From Streptomyces litmocidini (lineage in GTDB: Bacteria > Actinomycetota > Actinomycetes > Streptomycetales > Streptomycetaceae): a DNA stretch of 64,000 nt. The translations under genes and the position numbers were made by a program. The notes under the pieces were generated by a model that was given only the letters and a program-made list of their open reading frames with translations, searched no databases and was not told where the DNA came from. The DNA lies in NCBI RefSeq assembly GCF_014649755.1, contig NZ_BMTQ01000013.1:186001-250000 (forward strand). The letters run 5' to 3'. Positions 1-6,323 of the stretch are shown here, piece by piece; position 1 is the first letter of the stretch, and every line of letters starts with the position of its first letter.

Positions 1-765
1 ATCAAGGGCGAGCGGACCGGCGACGAGGCGCTGGCCCGCGCCTTCGACCTGGTCCGCCAGATCAACAAGACGCCGATCGTCGTCAACGACTCGCGCGGCT
101 TCTTCACCTCGCGGGTGATCGGCCACTTCATCAACGAGGGCGTCGCCATGGTCGGCGAGGGCATCGAGCCCGCCTCGATCGAGCAGGCCGCCGCCCAGGC
201 CGGCTACCCGGCGAAGGTGCTCTCCCTCATGGACGAGCTGACCCTCACCCTCCCGCGCAAGATCCGCAACGAGACGAAGAAGGCGATCGAGGAGGCGGGC
301 GGCACCTGGGTCACCCACCCCGGCGAGGCCGTCATCGACCGCATGGTCGACGAGTTCGGCCGCCCCGGCCGCAGCGGCGGCGCGGGCTTCTACGAGTACG
401 GCGAGGACGGGAAGCGCGGCAAGCTCTGGCCGGGGCTGCGCGAGCACTTCACCAAGCCGGGGCACGAGATCCCGTTCCGCGACATGCAGGAGCGGATGCT
501 GTTCTCCGAGGCCCTGGACACCGTCCGGCTCCTGGAGGAGGGCGTGCTGACCTCCGTCGCCGACGCCAACATCGGCTCCATCATGGGCATCGGCTTCCCG
601 GCCTGGACCGGCGGCATCCTCCAGTACGTCAACGGTTACGAGGGCGGTGTGGCCGGCTTCGTCGCCCGCGCGCGCGAGCTGGCGGAGACGTACGGCGAGC
701 GCTTCGAGCCCCCGGCCCTGCTGGTGGAGAAGGCGGACCGCGGCGAGACCTTCACGGACGCCTGA
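1..765 (+). CDS. 3-hydroxyacyl-CoA dehydrogenase / FadB-type multienzyme, C-terminal part
   Basis: The window opens inside this gene; 254 codons are visible up to a TGA. The visible part starts at the end of the NAD-binding domain: the segment VVNDSRGFFTSRV (about residues 27-39 of the visible part) is the usual junction into the first C-terminal 3HCDH domain. A second 3HCDH repeat follows (RMLFSEALDTVRLLEEGVL, then MGIGFPAWTGG). By family this is the alpha subunit of the beta-oxidation complex, which hydrates enoyl-CoA and oxidises L-3-hydroxyacyl-CoA with NAD+; the hydratase domain would lie upstream, outside the window. Its 3' end overlaps the convergent MerR gene by 14 bases. Confidence 0.9.
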   Translation: MKGERTGDEALARAFDLVRQINKTPIVVNDSRGFFTSRVIGHFINEGVAMVGEGIEPASIEQAAAQAGYPAKVLSLMDELTLTLPRKIRNETKKAIEEAGGTWVTHPGEAVIDRMVDEFGRPGRSGGAGFYEYGEDGKRGKLWPGLREHFTKPGHEIPFRDMQERMLFSEALDTVRLLEEGVLTSVADANIGSIMGIGFPAWTGGILQYVNGYEGGVAGFVARARELAETYGERFEPPALLVEKADRGETFTDA

Positions 766-1486
766 ACGCGGACCGCAACTCCGCGCTCAGGGACCGCTGA
801 AAGGCCGTGAGGAGGGCCTGGACCACCATCGGCTGCATGTGGGCCGAGAGCGACTTCATCGCGCTCAGGTGGTCCGGGTCCTCCCCGCTCTCCCGGTACG
901 GGCTCCACACCTCGTCCCGGAAGAGCCGGGAGAGCTCCTGGGCGGCCGCGCGCGCGTGCTCCAGGAGCACGGTCCGGGAGGCGAGGATCGTCTCGTGCTC
1001 GATGGGCACGTCGAGCAGCTCGACCCCGAGCCGGAGGAGCGCCCCGTCGAGGCGGTACGTGTCGTCCTCGTCGGTCCGGTCGAGCACGCCCATCGCGGCC
1101 AGCCGGTCCACGTCCCGCCCGGTCAGCGCCCGCCCGGCCCGCCGCTCCAGCTCGCGCCGGGTGATCGTCTCGGCGGACTCGGGTGCCCACGAGGCCACGA
1201 GGGCCCGGTGGATGGCGAGGTCCTGCGCGCTGAGGTCCGGCGGCAACTGCTCCAGGTACCGCTCGATGGCGGCCAGCGTCATGCCCTGCCGCTGGAGCTC
1301 CTCGATCAGCGCGAGCCGCGACAGGTGATCGGGCCCGTAATGCCCGACCCGCCGCGCACCGATGACGGGCGGCGGCAGCAGCCCCCGGGTCCCGTAGAAC
1401 CGCACGGTCCGCACCGTGACCCCGGCCCGCGCGGCCAGCTCGTCCACGGTGTACACGGGCCCTCGCGCGTCGCTCGCCTGCTCCAT
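752..1486 (-). CDS. MerR family transcriptional regulator
   Basis: 244 aa. The N-terminal winged HTH is typical of MerR: YTVDELAARAGVTVRTVRFY at about residues 12-31, followed by a GLLPPP wing and a conserved RRVGHYGPDHLSRL stretch, then a coiled-coil-like helix. The remaining ~150 residues are helical and resemble no effector domain I know; there are no metal-ligand cysteines, so a metal or redox sensor is unlikely. The gene is convergent with and overlaps the preceding beta-oxidation gene. Its promoter (separate entry) carries a dyad over the -10 and puts transcription start at or next to the ATG, so a leaderless, autoregulated mRNA is likely. The target genes are not evident. Confidence 0.88.
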   Translation of the reverse strand: MEQASDARGPVYTVDELAARAGVTVRTVRFYGTRGLLPPPVIGARRVGHYGPDHLSRLALIEELQRQGMTLAAIERYLEQLPPDLSAQDLAIHRALVASWAPESAETITRRELERRAGRALTGRDVDRLAAMGVLDRTDEDDTYRLDGALLRLGVELLDVPIEHETILASRTVLLEHARAAAQELSRLFRDEVWSPYRESGEDPDHLSAMKSLSAHMQPMVVQALLTAFQRSLSAELRSAFRRP

Positions 1487-1492
1487 GGTTCA

Positions 1493-1522
1493 ACAGTATT
1501 GCTGTCTCACCACTCGTGTAAA
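1493..1522 (-). promoter_or_regulatory. MerR promoter with dyad, probably leaderless
   Basis: On the minus strand TTTACA (1522-1517, five of six matches to TTGACA) is followed after 18 bases by TACTGT (1498-1493), and the ATG begins 6 bases further on. A short dyad, ACAG-N5-CTGT (1493-1505), covers the -10. A spacer longer than 17 and a dyad in this position are typical of MerR-controlled promoters. Inference from sequence only. Confidence 0.5.
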
Positions 1523-1580
1523 AGACCCCGGGGCCCGTCTTCGCCGCCCGGTGACCCGCCGGACGTCCGGCGGCCGGGGT

Positions 1581-2135
1581 TCAGAGGGGGGCGGGGGAGG
1601 ACAGGGCCGTGTCGACGGAGGCGAAGGTGACGCCGTGGTCGGCCAGCGCCTCGGCGACGACGCCGCCGAGGGAGGTGAGGGCCAGGAGGAGGTGTTCGTC
1701 GCCGATCTCGCGGTCCTTGCGGGCCAGGGCCACGCGGAGCGACTTCTCCAGGACGGTCTTCGCCTCGCGGGAGAAGGTGGGGCGGCCCGACCACCACCCG
1801 GCGTCCTTGCGGTCGCCCGCCAGCGCGCCCGTGCCATGGGTCTCCTCGACGCGCTCGACGATCGCGCCGACGTCGATGCCCAGGCCGGCCAGGGCCTCCG
1901 CGTCCGCCCGGGAGAGCCCGGCCCGGCGCCGCGCGTCGGAGAGCGCGGCGAGCAGGGCCGGGCGGTGCTCCGGCGGGCACAGCCGCCCGAGCACCGCCGC
2001 CGCGCGCGTGCCCTCGCGGTCGAGCAGGGCGAGCAGGAGGTGCTCCGGGGTGACCACGGTCGCGCCGCCGCGCTCCGCGTGGACGGCCGCGCCCTTCACC
2101 GTGGCGCGCGCGGCCTTCGTGAACCGTTCGAACAT
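1581..2135 (-). CDS. Clp N-terminal (R) domain protein
   Basis: 184 aa with two Clp-N repeats: residues ~1-80 (MFERFTKAARATVKGAAVHA ... TPEHLLLALL) and ~105-175 (FSREAKTVLEKSLRVALARK ... IGDEHLLLALTSLGG). There is no AAA+ module, so it is not a Clp ATPase. Stand-alone Clp-N proteins may bind substrates or adapters of ClpC/ClpB; that role is inference here. The ATG at 2135 is chosen because it overlaps the stop of the upstream HTH gene (TGATG) and has a GGGAGG ribosome site. It is therefore the second gene of a two-gene autoregulated unit that probably shares the operator region at 2347-2392. Confidence 0.85.
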   Translation of the reverse strand: MFERFTKAARATVKGAAVHAERGGATVVTPEHLLLALLDREGTRAAAVLGRLCPPEHRPALLAALSDARRRAGLSRADAEALAGLGIDVGAIVERVEETHGTGALAGDRKDAGWWSGRPTFSREAKTVLEKSLRVALARKDREIGDEHLLLALTSLGGVVAEALADHGVTFASVDTALSSPAPL

Positions 2136-2344
2136 CACTGCCTCCCGTACTTCTTGTGGACGGCCTGCCGGCTGACTCCCAGCTCGGTCGCGATCTCCTG
2201 CCACGACCATCCCTGGTTGCGCGCGCTGCGCACCTGGACGGCCTCCAGCTGTTCCAGCAGTCGCCGCAGGGCGGAGACGGCCCGCAGCCCGACCCGGGGG
2301 TCGCGGTCGCCGGCCCGTGCGGCGAGATCGGTCGCATCGGTCAT
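2135..2344 (-). CDS. Small helix-turn-helix DNA-binding protein
   Basis: 69 aa. The C-terminal half is a clear HTH: WSWQEIATELGVSRQAVHKK (about residues 47-66). The N-terminus is a short helix with no second domain. The gene overlaps the Clp-N gene by one base (TGATG), so the two are translationally coupled. The start at 2344 lies 6 bases downstream of a good -10 on the minus strand, so translation is probably leaderless. Two 18-bp palindromes cover the promoter, and this protein is the obvious candidate to bind them. Confidence 0.85.
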   Translation of the reverse strand: MTDATDLAARAGDRDPRVGLRAVSALRRLLEQLEAVQVRSARNQGWSWQEIATELGVSRQAVHKKYGRQ

Positions 2345-2346
2345 GC

Positions 2347-2392
2347 TGTCAATGTAGGTTGACAATCGAAAGGGTGTCAACCCTGGTTGACA
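2347..2392 (-). promoter_or_regulatory. Paired 18-bp operators over the HTH/Clp-N promoter
   Basis: Two palindromes, TGTCAATGTAGGTTGACA (2347-2364) and TGTCAACCCTGGTTGACA (2375-2392), have centres 28 bp apart. The second has perfect 8-bp arms, the first 6-bp arms. On the minus strand the left arm of the second palindrome is a consensus -35 (TTGACA, 2380-2375); after 18 bases TACATT (2356-2351), inside the other palindrome, forms the -10; the HTH ATG follows 6 bases on. Binding would occlude the promoter, so autorepression is the simple reading. The right operator also sits 45 bp upstream of the divergent macrodomain gene. Confidence 0.75.
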
Positions 2393-2437
2393 TTTCGGGG
2401 TGCCCCCGCTGTCAGTGCCTCTCCCCACGGTGGCCCC

Positions 2438-2920
2438 ATGACCGTGATCACGTACGTACGGGGCGACGCCACCGCACCCCGGGGGAAGGGCACCCGGATC
2501 GTCGCCCACGTCTGCAACGACCTGGGCGGCTGGGGCAGGGGCTTCGTACTCGCCGTCTCGCGCCGCCGGCCGGAGCCGGAGGCGGCCTTCCGGGGGTGGC
2601 ACCGCGAGCGCGCCCGGAACGACTTCGGCCTCGGCGCGGCCCGGTTCGTCCAGGTCGAGCCGCACGTCTGGGTGGCCAACCTGGTGGGACGGCGGGGGAT
2701 GCGGACGGCCCGGAGCACCGGCGCGCCCGTGCGGTACGAGGCCGTCGACGCCGCCCTCGCGCTGCTCGCGGACAAGGCGGTCGAGCTCGGGGCGTCCGTG
2801 CACATGCCGCGCATCGGCTGCGGGCTCGCGGGCGGTTCCTGGGAGGAGGTCGAGCCGCTGGTCCTCCGGCGGCTCGTGGAGCGGGGGGTGCCGGTCAGCG
2901 TGTACGACTTCGACGGGTGA
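2438..2920 (+). CDS. Macrodomain protein (ALC1/TARG1-like ADP-ribose hydrolase family)
   Basis: 160 aa, a single macrodomain. Seen: GDAT near the N-terminus (binds the adenosine end of ADP-ribose), CNDLGGWGRGFVLAVS in place of the usual N-x3-GxGxG loop, and MPRIGCGLAGGSWEEV (about residues 126-141), which forms the phosphate loop. This pattern resembles the ALC1/TARG1-like branch, which removes ADP-ribose from acidic residues or deacylates O-acyl-ADP-ribose. The exact reaction is inference. The gene is divergent from the HTH/Clp-N pair and begins just beyond its operators, so co-regulation is possible. The start is the ATG at 2438; its ribosome site is weak. Confidence 0.82.
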   Translation: MTVITYVRGDATAPRGKGTRIVAHVCNDLGGWGRGFVLAVSRRRPEPEAAFRGWHRERARNDFGLGAARFVQVEPHVWVANLVGRRGMRTARSTGAPVRYEAVDAALALLADKAVELGASVHMPRIGCGLAGGSWEEVEPLVLRRLVERGVPVSVYDFDG

Positions 2921-3019
2921 CGGGTGACGGGTGACGGGACGGGGCGCCGTGGGGGTGTGCGGCCGGACGGGCTAGAGTCGGCGGCTGTTCGAATCGGGGG
3001 ACCGGAACAGGGGAGTCAG

Positions 3020-3517
3020 ATGTACGCGCAACTCAGGGAGACGGCCGACGAGTTGGCCGGAGTCCTGTGGCGGGAGCACACCGTCTACCGGGAGCGGGGC
3101 GGCGGTGTGGTGATCCGGGGCGAACACGTGCGCCGGTGGATCAGCCTCGCCCCGACCGGGGGGAAGGACCGGGCCCTGCTGCGGGCCGGGCGGATCCTGG
3201 ACGGGGGGACGACCGCCCCGGCCCGTACGGAGGTCGTCGTCGACCTGACGGCCGGGACGGCGGAGCTGGCGACCGTCTGCCGCCGGCTGCTCGCGGAGGT
3301 CGCCGCGGCCGCCGGGCCCGCGCCGGGTCCGGGGCCCTCGCGCGCGGGACGGCCCGGGAAGAAGGAGAAGCCGGCGCGGGCGGCCCGTGCCGCCCGCACC
3401 GGCCGCCGCCCCCGGGGGGAGCGGCACACGGGCCCCGGTTCCTGGTTCGTCCTGCTCTGCGTCGTCGCGGTGCTCGGCGCCTGGCTGTACAGCCTCTTCG
3501 GGCGGTACCCCCACTGA
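3020..3517 (+). CDS. Hypothetical protein with C-terminal membrane anchor
   Basis: 165 aa; not recognised. The N-terminal ~95 residues (MYAQLRETADELAGVLWREH ... RRWISLAP ... VVVDLTAG) look like a small soluble alpha/beta domain. A Pro/Arg/Lys/Gly-rich linker (~105-140) follows, then a single hydrophobic segment (SWFVLLCVVAVLGAWLYSLF) and a short tail ending GRYPH. The soluble part is probably cytoplasmic, held by a C-terminal tail anchor. The ATG at 3020 has a GGGGAG ribosome site. The gene is convergent with the sphingomyelinase gene, with 13 bases between them. Confidence 0.65.
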   Translation: MYAQLRETADELAGVLWREHTVYRERGGGVVIRGEHVRRWISLAPTGGKDRALLRAGRILDGGTTAPARTEVVVDLTAGTAELATVCRRLLAEVAAAAGPAPGPGPSRAGRPGKKEKPARAARAARTGRRPRGERHTGPGSWFVLLCVVAVLGAWLYSLFGRYPH

Positions 3518-3530
3518 GGCGCCGCCCCGG

Positions 3531-4523
3531 TCAGAAGCCGGTGACGGGGTAGTGGTCGGAGAGGTTGGTGTAGGTGTACCGCGTGCCCCAGCTGGAGACC
3601 GTCCACGGCGCGCTCTGCTCCAGGACCACGTTGTTGGTCCAGCCCGAGGGGCGGGCGTTCCCGGCCCGGTAGAGGACGTGGTCGAGGTCCTCGCGCGGGT
3701 CGGTGGGGTAGCGATAGGAGGCGATCGAGTTCAGCTGGGTGTCGAAGGAGTACGGGTGGCCGGTGCGGGCGTCGGCCCCCACCAGGCCCGCGTCCGTGAG
3801 CATCGTGCCGTACTCGGGCGTGCGCGAGTCGACGTTCATGTCGCCCGCCACGATGACCTGCTCGTCCGCCGGGATGTTCTTGGCGTCGAGGAACGCGTCG
3901 ATCGCCTTGAACTGCCGGCTGCGCATCTGCGCCGCCTCGCCGGCCGAGCAGCCCGGGTCGGTCGACTGCGCGTGCGTGCCGACGACGTGGACGAGGCTGC
4001 CGTTCACGTTCAGGACGGTGTAGGCGAAGCCCTTGTTCGAGTACCAGTCGGCACCGCAGGCGTCCTTGTAGACGTACTGCTCCTTGCGGACGATCGGCCA
4101 CTTGCTGAGGATCGTCACCCCGCCGTCCTCGGGCGTGGTCGAGGAGTAGGCACCTCCGGTGGCGTCCCAGCCGGTCTTGCCGCGGCCGACGACGGGGGTC
4201 TGGTAGGGGTACTGCCCGGCGGCGTTCGCCTTGAGGGCGTCCGAGGCGGAGTTGTCGAAGGCCTCCTGGAGCACGACGACGTCCTGCCCCTGGAAGAAGG
4301 GCGCGGCGGGGATCGCCTGGGCCCGGTGGTCCTGCCCCCAGTTCGGGTACAGGGTCTTGGACATCAGGAACGTGTTGTACGTGAGCACCTTCAGCCGGGG
4401 CGCCTCGGTGGGGGCGGCGGTCGCGGCCGGGGCGGCCGTCACCAGGGTGGCGGCGGCGAGCGCGAGTGAAAGGGCGGCGCCGGGGGCGCGGCGGAGCGCG
4501 GCGAACGACACGTGAACTCCCAT
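3531..4523 (-). CDS. Secreted sphingomyelinase C-like phosphodiesterase (EEP fold)
   Basis: 330 aa. A signal peptide ends near residue 36 (RRAPGAALSLALAAATLVTA, then APAATAA). The rest is an endonuclease/exonuclease/phosphatase fold: LKVLTYNTFLM, VVVLQEAFD (catalytic Glu), VGTHAQS, IVAGDMNVDS, and a C-terminal DLDHVLY and LSDHYPV (catalytic His). Length and motifs fit bacterial neutral sphingomyelinases (phospholipase C type, Mg-dependent), which hydrolyse sphingomyelin to ceramide and phosphocholine; Streptomyces secrete such enzymes. The substrate is inferred from family. The chosen ATG gives a normal Sec signal; an in-frame ATG 11 codons upstream is possible. Confidence 0.85.
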   Translation of the reverse strand: MGVHVSFAALRRAPGAALSLALAAATLVTAAPAATAAPTEAPRLKVLTYNTFLMSKTLYPNWGQDHRAQAIPAAPFFQGQDVVVLQEAFDNSASDALKANAAGQYPYQTPVVGRGKTGWDATGGAYSSTTPEDGGVTILSKWPIVRKEQYVYKDACGADWYSNKGFAYTVLNVNGSLVHVVGTHAQSTDPGCSAGEAAQMRSRQFKAIDAFLDAKNIPADEQVIVAGDMNVDSRTPEYGTMLTDAGLVGADARTGHPYSFDTQLNSIASYRYPTDPREDLDHVLYRAGNARPSGWTNNVVLEQSAPWTVSSWGTRYTYTNLSDHYPVTGF

Positions 4524-4669
4524 GATTGCGTGGGGGGTTGGACGGGCGCCGCACATACAACCAGCCGTGGTTACCTTCCGGTAGCCTCTGGGTGCCGGGA
4601 ATCTTGCCGAGCCTGCAAGGTCACGCCAACTCTCGCCCCGCTGTCTGATTTGTCACTTTTTGGAGCAGG

Positions 4670-4675
4670 TAGAAT
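4670..4675 (+). promoter_or_regulatory. -10 element giving a likely leaderless atpF-like mRNA
   Basis: TAGAAT (4670-4675) lies 6 bases before the ATG at 4682. No ribosome site can fit between them, so if this -10 is used the mRNA begins at or near the ATG. The -35 is weak (TGATTT with an 18-base spacer, or TTGTCA at a short 14). Confidence 0.45.
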
Positions 4676-4681
4676 GCGCGC

Positions 4682-5167
4682 ATGACCCTCGCGAACTCCA
4701 CTGTCTTCAAGATGGACCTCGGTCCGCTCAACCCCGTCTGGGCCGAGCTCATCCTCGGCCTGGTGTTGTTCGGGCTCACCTTCCTCATCCTGGCGAAGGG
4801 CGTCCTTCCGAAGATCAAGCGCACCCTCGACGAGCGCGAGGACGCCATCGACGGCGGCACCGAGCGCGCCGACGACCTGCGCGCCGAGGCCGCCGCGATC
4901 CGCGAGCAGTACGAGGCGGAGCTCGCCGAGGCCCGCCACGAGGCCGCGCGCATCCGTTCCCAGGCCACCGAGGAGGGCTCGGCCGCCATCGCCGCCGCCC
5001 GCGCCGAGGGCCAGGCCGAGCGCGACGCGATCCTCGCCGCCGGTGCCGCCAAGATCGCCGAGGAGCGCGCCGCCGCCGAGCGCGAGCTCAACGCCGACGT
5101 CGACGCCTGGGCCCACGCCCTCGCCGCCCGCATCGTCGGCGAGCCGGTCGGCGCCGACCGCGCCTGA
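4682..5167 (+). CDS. Orphan ATP synthase F0 subunit b-like protein, C-terminally short
   Basis: 161 aa. An N-terminal transmembrane helix (WAELILGLVLFGLTFLILA, about residues 20-38) is followed by PKIKRTLDEREDAIDGG and a long Ala/Glu/Arg coiled coil, the architecture of AtpF. It ends just after the ARIVGEPV motif, where main-chromosome actinobacterial AtpF proteins (from memory) continue for roughly 20 more residues that contact the delta subunit. No other atp gene is adjacent; the neighbours are a divergent sphingomyelinase and an oxygenase. This is therefore a duplicate b subunit that may lack the delta-binding end. Function unknown: alternative stator subunit, membrane scaffold or relic. 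Confidence 0.8.
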   Translation: MTLANSTVFKMDLGPLNPVWAELILGLVLFGLTFLILAKGVLPKIKRTLDEREDAIDGGTERADDLRAEAAAIREQYEAELAEARHEAARIRSQATEEGSAAIAAARAEGQAERDAILAAGAAKIAEERAAAERELNADVDAWAHALAARIVGEPVGADRA

Positions 5168-5180
5168 CCCCGCACTCCCC

Positions 5181-5228
5181 CGAAGGGGCCGTCACCAGGG
5201 CCGCAGCGCCCGCGTGACGGCCCCTTCG
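5181..5228 (+). terminator. Strong hairpin terminator
   Basis: A perfect 15-bp inverted repeat, CGAAGGGGCCGTCAC (5181-5195) with GTGACGGCCCCTTCG (5214-5228) and an 18-base loop, directly follows the AtpF-like gene. Confidence 0.8.
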
Positions 5229-5265
5229 TCATGGGTGCAGTCTGGAAACACGTGAGGAGAAGGCC

Positions 5266-6171
5266 ATGGACCGTGTGAAGCCGCCCGACGACCGGGCGAG
5301 GCCGCTCGACCGCGCCCCGGCCGGTCACGACCCCGTGCCGCCGCCCGTCGGCGGAGTGCTGTGGAGCGTCGCGGGGGACGTCCGGGCGCTCCTGATGCTG
5401 CCCGCCGCCCTCACCCTGCAGGTCGCCCACCCCGCGATCGGCGCCGGCGTCGACGACCACTCCGTCTTCCGCACCGACCCCTGGGGCCGCGGGGAGAGGT
5501 CCCTGCGCTCGCTCCAGCTGTGGATCTACGGGGGCGAGGAGGCCGCCAGGGAAGGCCGCCGGCTCCGGGAGCTGCACCGGACCATCCAGGGCACCGACGC
5601 CCACGGCCGCCGCTACCACGCCCTCACCCCGGCCTACTACTCCTGGGTGCACGCGACCGGCTTCCCGATCTACCGGCACGGCCTCCGCCTCCTCGCCCGC
5701 CCCCTCACCGAGGCGCAGGAGCGGCAGCTGTACGCCGAGTGGCTCCGGGTCGGCCGGGTCCTCGGCATCCACGACCGGGACATGCCCCGGACGATCGAGG
5801 CGTTCTGGCCGTACTACCGGAAGGTCCTCGCCGAGGAGATCGAGGCCACCACCGTCGTACGGGAGCTGCTCGACACCGACGCTCCGGTGCCCGCCCCGGA
5901 CCGGGGCCCGCTGCCGCTGCGGCTCGCCCTCCGCCTCCTGTGGCCCGTCCTCCGCCGCCCCTTCCTGCGGCTGCGCGCCTTCCTCACCGTCGGTCTGATG
6001 CCGCCGGACGCCCGCGAGGCCATCGGCCTGGAGTGGACGGACGCGCAGGAGCGCACCCTGCGCCGGTTCGCCCGCGTCGTCAGGGCCGTGGTCCCCGTCC
6101 TGCCCGAGCGCCTGCGCTATCTGCCCCTGGCCCGGAAGGCCCGCGAGGCCGCCCGCCGCGCGACGCGCTGA
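5266..6171 (+). CDS. Oxygenase MpaB / DUF2236 family protein
   Basis: 301 aa. Family hallmarks of DUF2236 (fungal MpaB, bacterial latex-clearing protein Lcp): GGVLWSVAGDVRALLMLPAA, LQVAHPAIGAGV, FRTDPWGRGERS, YYSWVHATGFPI with the His expected to bind haem b, and YAEWLRVGRVLGI. The C-terminal segment is helical and Arg-rich. Known members are haem-dependent oxygenases or remain uncharacterised. No signal peptide is seen, so the protein is probably cytoplasmic; the substrate is unknown. The ATG at 5266 has GAGGAGAAGG upstream. It is transcribed alone and convergent with the M1 peptidase gene. Confidence 0.85.
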   Translation: MDRVKPPDDRARPLDRAPAGHDPVPPPVGGVLWSVAGDVRALLMLPAALTLQVAHPAIGAGVDDHSVFRTDPWGRGERSLRSLQLWIYGGEEAAREGRRLRELHRTIQGTDAHGRRYHALTPAYYSWVHATGFPIYRHGLRLLARPLTEAQERQLYAEWLRVGRVLGIHDRDMPRTIEAFWPYYRKVLAEEIEATTVVRELLDTDAPVPAPDRGPLPLRLALRLLWPVLRRPFLRLRAFLTVGLMPPDAREAIGLEWTDAQERTLRRFARVVRAVVPVLPERLRYLPLARKAREAARRATR

Positions 6172-6222
6172 CGGACGGCCTCCCGAAGGCCCCGCGGGCC
6201 CCGGACGCGGGCCGCCGAAGCG

Positions 6223-6291
6223 CACGGTCCGGGCACCGGCCGGCCCGCAGGCCGGGCCGGCCGAAGCCGGCCGGCGGGCGCCCGGACCGTG
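6223..6291. terminator. Bidirectional hairpin between convergent genes
   Basis: CACGGTCCGGGC (6223-6234) pairs with GCCCGGACCGTG (6280-6291), and the GC-rich sequence between them is itself self-complementary. It lies between the stops of the MpaB-like gene and the M1 peptidase gene, so it can serve both. The whole 6172-6323 gap is short repeats of the type GCCGAAGCCGGCC. Confidence 0.65.
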
Positions 6292-6323
6292 GGCCCGCCG
6301 AAGCCGGCCGACGGGCGCCCGGG

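Noticed and set aside
2409..2437. TGTCAGTG before the macrodomain gene as another damage-type promoter
   Set aside because: The first base of the box differs and no TANNNT follows at 8 bases.
2985..3000. TTCGAATC stretch resembling a tRNA T-arm
   Set aside because: No acceptor or anticodon stem can be drawn around it.
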